Source: Christensenella sp. UBA1385 (lineage in GTDB: Bacteria; Bacillota; Clostridia; Christensenellales; Aristaeellaceae). Taken from it: a DNA stretch of 10,939 nucleotides. Where the stretch lies: positions 60,209 to 71,147 of the forward strand of contig DBQV01000043.1 in assembly GCA_002305755.1 (NCBI GenBank), given 5' to 3'. The notes beneath the pieces were generated by a model. That model ran no database searches and was not told the DNA's origin. It worked only from the letters and a program-made list of their open reading frames with translations. Each line of letters opens with the position of its first letter. Within the stretch, counting starts at the first letter, position 1. Shown piece by piece: positions 6,112 to 10,939 of the stretch. A program made the position numbers and the translations under genes.

Positions 6112-6912
6112 TCAGATGTGCAGATCCTTCCTGCAGAATACAAACACCGCCCCGGCTTGGAGCGCAATGGCGCTTATCAGCAAGAGGCCCGCCCCCAGCA
6201 GCGCGCCGCTTTCTCCCGCCGCAAGACCGCCTGCGTTAAACAGGGTGAAGAAGGTCATCTTCTCAAAGACGGAAGACTCATTTTGCATGTTGGACAGCAT
6301 TTGCAGGATGTACATCATCACCGGGATGCCCGCGCCGAAGGCCAGGCTGTACTTGGTATCCGAGCACAGGCAGGAAAAGAAGAAGCAGACGCCCGCAATG
6401 AACAGGTGCAGGCAGGCCAGGCCGGCGTTGACGCGCAGCAGCTGGACCGGGCTGATGCTGCCCGGGAAGCCAAGGGAGGCCGTCGCTATCTCGATACCGG
6501 TCACATAAGCAAGCAGCAGCATCGTGCCGCTCAGCAGCACGCTCAACTGGGTCAGGGCGATGCTGCGCCTTTTGACGGGTGCAGCTACCAGCGTGACCAT
6601 GGCCCCGCTGTCTACATATTTTGCGATCAGCCCGTTGGCGCGCAGAATACTGTACACCATCGGGAAGATGAGCAGGATGAATCCGTATAGGTAAGAGATC
6701 ATGAAGCCCAGCAGGTTCGTCGTACCGGCCTTCATGCCGACGGCGGCCATCATCTGGGGAATCATCTTTACGAATCCGTCCAGCATGGCCATCATGGCTG
6801 GGTCGTACATGCCGATGATGATGGTTACATACATGGTCATGATGGCAGCAAAGATGACAAGCAGGCGGAGGCTTCGCTTCATCTCGCGCAGGTACAGCGT
6901 TTTATTCAGCAT
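6112..6912 (-). CDS. ABC-2 type transporter permease
   Basis: This 266-residue integral membrane protein is the membrane half of an ABC exporter. About six hydrophobic segments are seen, at residues 16-36, 66-90, 103-135, 165-183, 188-206 and 236-259, with a charged N-terminus (MLNKTLYLREMKRS) and the end CRKDLHI. The order and size fit the ABC-2 permease family, whose members export drugs, peptides or lipids; the substrate cannot be read from sequence. ATG 6912 is preceded by GGGGGGAA and lies inside the last codons of the ATPase gene, overlapping it by 11 bases, so translation is coupled. The frame is open further upstream, but that part is only the shadow of the ATPase gene. No clear terminator follows directly. 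Confidence 0.88.
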   Translation of the reverse strand: MLNKTLYLREMKRSLRLLVIFAAIMTMYVTIIIGMYDPAMMAMLDGFVKMIPQMMAAVGMKAGTTNLLGFMISYLYGFILLIFPMVYSILRANGLIAKYVDSGAMVTLVAAPVKRRSIALTQLSVLLSGTMLLLAYVTGIEIATASLGFPGSISPVQLLRVNAGLACLHLFIAGVCFFFSCLCSDTKYSLAFGAGIPVMMYILQMLSNMQNESSVFEKMTFFTLFNAGGLAAGESGALLGAGLLLISAIALQAGAVFVFCRKDLHI

Positions 6913-7723
6913 GGCTGTTCCCCCCGTAATAATGCAGAAAGATGGTTTCAAGGCTCTGTCTAGAAGAGACCGTGACGGTGGTTCCGTTCCTGACGCCGCC
7001 AAAGTCCTCGGCGAAAGAGGCGGCCTCTTCCTCGGAGGAAAGCTGTACCGTGTGGCGGCGCAGGTGCCGGTCGCGCAGAGTTTCCACTGCGTCCACCGTG
7101 ACAAGGCGGCCTTCGCGGATGATGCCAATGCGGTCGCAGGTGCGCTCCACTTCCTCAAACATATGGCTGGAGAGAAGTATGGTCTTGCCCCGTTTCTTTT
7201 CTTCGCGTATCAGGTCGATGAAGCGGTTTTGCATCAGCGGGTCAAGGCCGCTGGTCGGCTCATCCAGCACAAGGATATCGGGGTCGTGCATCAGGGCGGC
7301 CACGATGCCGATCTTCTGCCTGGTGCCCTTGCTCATCTTCTTGATCTTGCTGCGCGGGTCAAGCTCCAGCAGGTCCAGCAGTTCCCTTTGGCGCGAGCCG
7401 TTTTTGAGGCCCCGGTAATCCGCGACAAAGCGCAGATATTCCGCCCCCGTCATGTCGTCAAAGAAGCTGATTTCGCCGGGGATGTAGCCGAGACGCTTTT
7501 GTATCTGCGCGCGGCCCTTCCAGCAGTCGAGGCCGCCTACGCTGCAGCTGCCCGACAGGCTTCTGATAAAGCCCATCAGGTGGCGGATGGTCGTGGTTTT
7601 GCCCGCGCCGTTGGGGCCGAGAAAGCCGAAGACCTCGCCCTTGCTTACTTCGAAGCTGAGGCCAAAGATACCGCGGCCGCTGCCGTAATCCCGCGTCAGG
7701 TTCTCTACCCGTACTACGCTCAT
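6902..7723 (-). CDS. ABC exporter ATP-binding protein
   Basis: This 273-residue ATPase is the partner of the ABC-2 permease. Walker A is GPNGAGKTT (36-44), the signature is MSKGTRQK (130-137, in place of LSGGQ), Walker B is ILVLDEP (150-156), the D-loop is SGLD (158-161) and the switch is His187 in LLSSH. The Q-loop position reads GYIPGE (79-84), with no Gln; this GYxPGE form occurs in a known subgroup of exporter ATPases. A C-terminal part of about 60 residues (from about 215) is typical of the family. ATG 7723 has AGGGAGG upstream and overlaps the tetR stop (ATGA), so the three genes form one translationally coupled operon. Multidrug or peptide efflux is the likely role given the TetR neighbour; this is inferred. 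Confidence 0.92.
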   Translation of the reverse strand: MSVVRVENLTRDYGSGRGIFGLSFEVSKGEVFGFLGPNGAGKTTTIRHLMGFIRSLSGSCSVGGLDCWKGRAQIQKRLGYIPGEISFFDDMTGAEYLRFVADYRGLKNGSRQRELLDLLELDPRSKIKKMSKGTRQKIGIVAALMHDPDILVLDEPTSGLDPLMQNRFIDLIREEKKRGKTILLSSHMFEEVERTCDRIGIIREGRLVTVDAVETLRDRHLRRHTVQLSSEEEAASFAEDFGGVRNGTTVTVSSRQSLETIFLHYYGGNSHAE

Positions 7724-8340
7724 TGATATTCCTCCCTGTAGGCGATGCGCCTGAACATGGCGCTCCACCTTTCAAAATCGCGCTGTATTTCCTCAATATC
7801 CAGGGGCTGTCTCGCCATCGCGCGGGCGCGCAGGTAGCCGTCCGTCATCCAGGTCATCATGTCGAGAAATTGCCTCGGCTCCACCCCTTCGCGGAACCTG
7901 CCGAAGTCGATGTTCTGAAAATACGAGGCCAGTTTCCCGCCCATCGCCCCGCTGATGGAGGCATGGAGCTCGCCGGACACCTCCTCTTTTTCCGAGTAGA
8001 AGCTGCGCAGGGCAAAGCTCATGATGTGCGGGTTTTTCTTCAGCATCCTGACCTTCTTTTCCGCGGCATAGGTCAGCAGCTCGAAAAAGTCGGTGATCTC
8101 CTTCAGATGCTGATCCATCACCGCCTCGGTGATCACCCGCATGGCGTAGTCATGAGTGCGCAGATAGAGCTCCTTTTTATTATGAAAATAATAGAATAAC
8201 ATGCCCTTGGAAATGCCGCCCTTTGCAGCGATCAGGTCGGTGGAGGCCCGTTTGTAATCATTTTCTCCGAAGACCTCCATGGCCGCGTTGAAGATGGCCA
8301 GCTGTTTTTCTTCCGGCAGTTCAAAAAAACGCTTGTTCAA
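7720..8340 (-). CDS. TetR/AcrR family transcriptional regulator
   Basis: This 206-residue protein has the TetR N-terminal DNA-binding domain: LAIFNAAMEVFGENDYKRAS, then the helix-turn-helix TDLIAAKGGISKGMLFYYF at 34-52 with the family-typical F-Y-x-F-xNKxxL end. Residues from about 65 form the helical ligand-binding and dimer domain. The start is TTG 8340 (LNKRFFELPEEK), chosen because AAGGAG lies 8 bases upstream (8349-8354) and no ATG is available before the helix-turn-helix. It is the first gene of a tetR-ATPase-permease operon. Two palindromes between its -10 and start codon are the expected binding sites, so it most likely represses its own operon until a toxic ligand binds. The ligand is unknown. 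Confidence 0.92.
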   Translation of the reverse strand: MNKRFFELPEEKQLAIFNAAMEVFGENDYKRASTDLIAAKGGISKGMLFYYFHNKKELYLRTHDYAMRVITEAVMDQHLKEITDFFELLTYAAEKKVRMLKKNPHIMSFALRSFYSEKEEVSGELHASISGAMGGKLASYFQNIDFGRFREGVEPRQFLDMMTWMTDGYLRARAMARQPLDIEEIQRDFERWSAMFRRIAYREEYQ

Positions 8341-8360
8341 GCCAGTCTCTCCTTTCTTCC

Positions 8361-8401
8361 GGATGCTGACCGTTTCGGTTTGACCGCTCCGGTCAGCATC
8401 C
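8361..8401 (-). promoter_or_regulatory. Tandem palindromic operators of the tetR-ABC operon
   Basis: TGACCG-CTC-CGGTCA at 8381-8395 is a palindrome with perfect 6-base arms. A second, near-perfect copy, TGACCG-TTT-CGGTTT, lies at 8367-8381, 14 bases away. The set is enclosed in a perfect 12-base inverted repeat, GGATGCTGACCG (8361-8372) against CGGTCAGCATCC (8390-8401). It begins directly downstream of the -10 box and covers the expected transcription start, the usual place for a TetR-type operator. Confidence 0.8.
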
Positions 8402-8429
8402 AGTGTAGAGCATTGACTCAAATCTTCAA
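8402..8429 (-). promoter_or_regulatory. Promoter of the tetR-ABC operon
   Basis: Read on the minus strand, TTGAAG (8429-8424) and TACACT (8407-8402) are spaced by 16 bases. Each matches its sigma-A consensus at 4 of 6 positions. The operator repeats begin directly after the -10, and the tetR ribosome binding site follows about 50 bases downstream. Confidence 0.65.
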
Positions 8430-8464
8430 GGGGGGCAGGGTGAAAACCTGTGATTTCTCTGGTG

Positions 8465-8479
8465 TTTCGGCGGCCGAAA
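8465..8479. other. Perfect 15-base palindrome between two minus-strand units
   Basis: TTTCGGC-G-GCCGAAA is fully symmetric. It lies upstream of the tetR promoter and downstream of the terminator of the glycoside hydrolase gene. It could be a regulator site or a small hairpin; nothing around it decides. The rest of 8430-8510 shows no gene. Confidence 0.35.
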
Positions 8480-8510
8480 GCCGGGGGATCAAAGGGAAGG
8501 GGAGAAAACA

Positions 8511-8542
8511 GAAAAAGGCCGGAAGCGCGGCGCGCTCCCGGC
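8511..8542 (-). terminator. Rho-independent terminator of the DUF4091 gene
   Basis: On the minus strand an 11-bp stem (8542-8532 with 8528-8518, one G.U pair) encloses a 3-base loop and is followed by CTTTTTC (8517-8511). It starts about 23 bases after the stop codon of the glycoside hydrolase gene. Confidence 0.88.
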
Positions 8543-8564
8543 TGGCATCGGAGATGATGCCGCA

Positions 8565-10220
8565 CTATTTATTTTCCGACTCAATGGCCTCGTTGACCGC
8601 GCGGCGGATGGCGGTGACGGCAGCGGCGTCAAAACAGCTGTCATCAAAGGCGATGGGGCGGCCCGCGGCCTTTTCGATCACCGCCACGGCCTTGTCATGG
8701 CCGATCCTGCTCTCAAGCAGCTGCATGGCGCGCAGATCCTGCATGGCTTCCTGCATCACGCACAGGCGCAGGGATTCCTTTGGCGTGCCATCCTCGCCGG
8801 GGTAGACGATGAAGGGGTCGCCCGCGGGCACCCAGCCGTCCGCGTCCGTGCTCAGATAGGGGTTGACAGGATAGTCCGAATACTGGGCATTGTAGAAGTT
8901 GAAGCCCCACTGCAGGAAGCCCGAGACGCCGTATTTGAACAGCTGCGCGCCGAGTATGCGCGTGCGGCCCGAGGGCATGGCGATAAAGCCGTTGGAGACC
9001 TTCCTGTGCTGCCCGCAGCAATAGTAGGCAAACAGGCCCGGTACCTTCTTTTCAAGGAAGGGGCCGATGTGGTCGGTGGCCACGATGGGCCGCTCGATAA
9101 CGCCCTTTTCATAGTAGTCGTAGCTGCTGAGGGCGTCCGATACCAGGCAGCCGGAGAGCAGCGGAGCCAGCATCGCGCGCAGGGCCGCGTAGTGCGGCAG
9201 GTGGGCCTCGCTGGGCTCGTCGGAGAGGTGCCAGATGGTTCTGTCCTCGATGCCCTCGCTCTCAAGCAGGCGGCGCAGCGCGGGGATATAGGCCGCCAAA
9301 AATCGCTGATACTCGCTGCCCGCGGCCTCGGTCTGCCAGCCGAACACGCGGCGCAGCTGCCCCTCCTGCTCGGCCATGATCTTGGGGGCGTGGCGCGCGC
9401 CCCACTGGGTGAACAGGTGGGGCATCTCGTACCAGGTCACGCCCAACCGCTTGCACATGCGGATGAAGCGGCGCGCGGCCTGCATGTCAAAGCGCCACTC
9501 GCCTCCCTGTCTGCTGATGGAGACCAGCTGCACGGTCGTCCGCTCGCTGCCCTCCCGCGTGTCCAGCGGGGGCGTGTGCATGGGCACCATCACGGCGTTC
9601 ACGCCGCTGCGCACCGCGCAGGCGATATAGCTTTCCATGGCGGCCCAGTGTTTCTCGCTGAGCGGCTCCATGCCGTGGGCCTGCGCGATGCAGTCGTAAT
9701 GCATCCAGCGGATATAGACGAGCTTCTGCGGTGGCAGCGCGGCGTTCAGCACGCGCACGGTCTGGCTGAGGGAGGCCAGCTGTTCGCCGCTCTCAGCGTC
9801 AAACAGAGCGAGGCTGACGCTGTGCTCTCCCGCGTGCGTCAGCTCGTCCGTGCTGAGGCTGAGCCAGAGAAACTGCCACTGCTCCGGCTCAAGGCGCAGC
9901 CTGTGGCCGTCCGCCCTGTCCAGCAGGTCGGGATAAAGGCCGGGCTGATCGGACAGGTAGCCCTCGTCCGAATCCCGGTAGGCGGCCATACGCACCGGCA
10001 CCGTCACCACGCGGCGCAGGCTGAGCTTTTCGCCAAAGGGCGAGGAGAGCTCCGCCCGCACGGGCAGGGAAGCGTTCGTCCCCTCCAGCCGGCAGGCGAT
10101 CTGCCAGTGGATCACCTCCCCCCGCAGCCCTTCCGGATAGGGCGGGGCCATCTTTTCAGGGTCGTTGACCCAGGGCAGGTATTTTTCCAGCGAAGAAACG
10201 GCGCGCATGCGAATGTTCAT
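8565..10220 (-). CDS. DUF4091 / GH123-like glycoside hydrolase
   Basis: The 551-residue protein has three parts: an N-terminal beta-rich region (about 1-160), a catalytic barrel-like region (about 165-440) and the C-terminal DUF4091 signature. The signature reads FLQWGFNFYN (435-444), YPVNPYLSTDADG (450-462), FIVYPGEDG (470-478) and ESLRLCVMQEAMQDLRAMQL (482-501). WHLSDEPSE (330-338) gives the adjacent Asp334-Glu335 pair, which fits the catalytic pair of GH123 enzymes; those cleave beta-linked N-acetylgalactosamine. The exact substrate is not shown. There is no signal peptide, so it should act inside the cell on imported sugars. I chose ATG 10220 because GGAGGG (10231-10226) lies 7 bases upstream; ATG 10235 would place this site inside the gene. 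It is transcribed divergently from an SMP-30 family gene. Confidence 0.88.
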   Translation of the reverse strand: MNIRMRAVSSLEKYLPWVNDPEKMAPPYPEGLRGEVIHWQIACRLEGTNASLPVRAELSSPFGEKLSLRRVVTVPVRMAAYRDSDEGYLSDQPGLYPDLLDRADGHRLRLEPEQWQFLWLSLSTDELTHAGEHSVSLALFDAESGEQLASLSQTVRVLNAALPPQKLVYIRWMHYDCIAQAHGMEPLSEKHWAAMESYIACAVRSGVNAVMVPMHTPPLDTREGSERTTVQLVSISRQGGEWRFDMQAARRFIRMCKRLGVTWYEMPHLFTQWGARHAPKIMAEQEGQLRRVFGWQTEAAGSEYQRFLAAYIPALRRLLESEGIEDRTIWHLSDEPSEAHLPHYAALRAMLAPLLSGCLVSDALSSYDYYEKGVIERPIVATDHIGPFLEKKVPGLFAYYCCGQHRKVSNGFIAMPSGRTRILGAQLFKYGVSGFLQWGFNFYNAQYSDYPVNPYLSTDADGWVPAGDPFIVYPGEDGTPKESLRLCVMQEAMQDLRAMQLLESRIGHDKAVAVIEKAAGRPIAFDDSCFDAAAVTAIRRAVNEAIESENK

Positions 10221-10241
10221 GTAGGATCCCTCCATCGGATA

Positions 10242-10266
10242 GGGCGGCCGGCTGCCGCCCGTTTTT
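10242..10266 (+). terminator. Plus-strand terminator-like hairpin in the leader of the DUF4091 gene
   Basis: GGGCGGC (10242-10248) pairs with GCCGCCC (10254-10260) around CGGCT, followed by GTTTTT. Read on the plus strand it has all parts of a rho-independent terminator, though no plus-strand gene precedes it. It would stop antisense transcripts before they reach the SMP-30 gene. On the minus strand it is a 7-bp hairpin in the leader, just before the ribosome binding site. Confidence 0.6.
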
Positions 10267-10275
10267 ACTCAGACG

Positions 10276-10304
10276 ATTGTACCATCCCCGAAGGCCCCTG
10301 ACCA
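10276..10304 (-). promoter_or_regulatory. Promoter of the DUF4091 gene with extended -10
   Basis: On the minus strand TACAAT (10281-10276) matches 5 of 6 bases of the -10 consensus and is preceded by TGG, making an extended -10. The -35 candidate TGGTCA (10304-10299) is 17 bases upstream and matches 4 of 6. Confidence 0.7.
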
Positions 10305-10310
10305 TCCCCG
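10281..10310. repeat. Direct repeat pair ACCATCCCCG in the divergent promoter region
   Basis: ACCATCCCCG occurs at 10281-10290 and again at 10301-10310, exactly 20 bases apart (about two helix turns). The first copy touches the extended -10 and the second overlaps the -35 of the minus-strand promoter. This is a likely binding site for a regulator not encoded in the window. Confidence 0.55.
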
Positions 10311-10344
10311 TGAGCGAAGCCTGGTTTTATTTCCTGCCGGAGCG

Positions 10345-10353
10345 TGTTAGAAT
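10345..10353 (+). promoter_or_regulatory. Extended -10 promoter of the SMP-30 family gene
   Basis: TGTTAGAAT at 10345-10353 fits an extended -10 (TG, one base, then TAGAAT, 5 of 6). The -35 region is weak (TTTTAT at 10325-10330). Transcription would start near 10360, leaving a leader of about 37 bases before the gene. Confidence 0.6.
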
Positions 10354-10396
10354 GTGAATAGACAGATCAATCACCGACCATGACAAGGAGCAGGAT

Positions 10397-10939
10397 ATGC
10401 GAATCTATCAGGCACAGCCTTTAGCGCGGCACAGATATTCTCTGGCGGAGGGGCCCTGCTATGACGCGCGCTTCGACCGCCTGTCCTGGGTGGATATCAA
10501 CAGGGGCCGCCTGTATACGCAGAAGGAGGGGGAGGAGCCCCTGTTTTTTTCGCTGGGGCAGCCGCTTGGGGCTGCCGTGCCGCTGGCCGGCTCTGAGGGC
10601 TTTTTGCTGGCTGCGCGGGACGGCCTGTATGTGCTGGAGGGAGACAAGGTGCGGCTGCTTCATGACCTGCGGGCGGAATACGGCCCCGGCAGACGCTCCA
10701 ACGACGCCAAGGCCGATCCCAAAGGGCGGCTTTGGTTCGGCTGCATGGAGATGGATGAGGAGCACGCCGTGGGCGGCAATCTCTATCGCTACGATGGGAG
10801 GCGCGTGCGGGTGATGCAGGAGAATACCAGGCTGTCAAACGGCATGGCCTTCAGCCGCGACAGACAAAGATTTTACTTTTCCGATTCCAGGTGCGGCTGC
10901 GTGTTTGTGTATGACTATGACGATGAAAGCGGCGGCATC
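10397..10939 (+). CDS. SMP-30/gluconolactonase family protein (3' cut by window)
   Basis: The frame is open from ATG 10397 to the last base and gives 181 residues, with AAGGAG at 10385-10390 as ribosome binding site. The sequence follows the SMP-30/gluconolactonase/LRE six-blade propeller pattern: LAEGPCYD (16-23), LSWVDI (29-34), RRSNDAKADPKGRLWFGCM (99-117) and LSNGMAFSRDRQRFYFSDS (146-164). Glu18 and Asn148 fit the metal ligands, and Asn102-Asp103 line the substrate site; the third metal ligand, an Asp, lies beyond the window. Such enzymes hydrolyse sugar lactones such as gluconolactone in the cytoplasm. No signal peptide is seen. The gene diverges from the DUF4091 hydrolase gene, suggesting one sugar catabolic locus under joint control. 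Confidence 0.9.
   Translation, partial: MRIYQAQPLARHRYSLAEGPCYDARFDRLSWVDINRGRLYTQKEGEEPLFFSLGQPLGAAVPLAGSEGFLLAARDGLYVLEGDKVRLLHDLRAEYGPGRRSNDAKADPKGRLWFGCMEMDEEHAVGGNLYRYDGRRVRVMQENTRLSNGMAFSRDRQRFYFSDSRCGCVFVYDYDDESGGI

Noticed and set aside
6044..6508. A 154-codon plus-strand frame starting in the gene-free stretch
   Set aside because: Most of it is antisense to the ABC-2 permease gene, it is compositionally like a shadow frame, and it shows no recognisable motif. Only its upstream signals are reported as odd.
6913..7158. N-terminal extension of the ABC-2 permease frame
   Set aside because: It lies within the ATPase gene in another frame. ATG 6912 gives a typical permease N-terminus with a purine-rich site upstream.
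8697..10301. A 534-codon open frame on the plus strand
   Set aside because: It is antisense to the DUF4091 gene, which has clear family motifs, a ribosome binding site, a promoter and a terminator. The plus-strand product has low-complexity Ala/His/Gly/Val character.

Overview
The window looks like chromosome of a GC-rich member of the Bacillota, most likely a gut-type Clostridia lineage. The evidence is strong Shine-Dalgarno sites (AAGGAG type), several TTG or GTG starts, classical rho-independent terminators, an oligopeptide importer whose ATPase resembles the Gram-positive AmiE/OppD type, and a lysine-leader Sec signal peptide. The lineage is inferred from these features, not from a marker gene. 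I see no mobile element, rRNA, tRNA or CRISPR array.

Layout, left to right. (1) 1-4774, plus strand: the tail of an unidentified gene, a terminator, then a tightly packed oppB-oppC-oppD oligopeptide/dipeptide importer followed by an NTF2/SnoaL-like small protein and the 23S rRNA pseudouridine synthase gene rluF. The OppC-like permease carries an extra extracytoplasmic segment that reads like a bacterial SH3 domain, and no oppF partner ATPase is present. (2) 4795-5864: an AT-rich promoter region with four copies of a PurBox-like element, driving a secreted MTA/SAH-type purine nucleosidase that ends in a strong hairpin terminator. (3) 5865-6111: a stretch without a convincing gene, with a promoter-like patch and a good ribosome binding site leading only to a 9-codon frame. 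(4) 6112-8430, minus strand: a tetR-ABC ATPase-ABC-2 permease operon with overlapping genes; two tandem palindromes lie just downstream of its -10 box, as expected for autorepression. (5) 8511-10939: a cytosolic DUF4091/GH123-like glycoside hydrolase (minus) diverging from an SMP-30/gluconolactonase family gene (plus, cut by the window end), with a shared regulatory region holding two 10-bp direct repeats 20 bp apart.

Functionally the window joins uptake of peptides, salvage of purine outside the membrane, a self-regulated efflux-type ABC exporter and a small sugar or glycan catabolism pair. The most unusual points are the SH3-like insertion in OppC and the PurBox-like array in front of a secreted purine nucleosidase, which together suggest purine-controlled extracellular adenine salvage.
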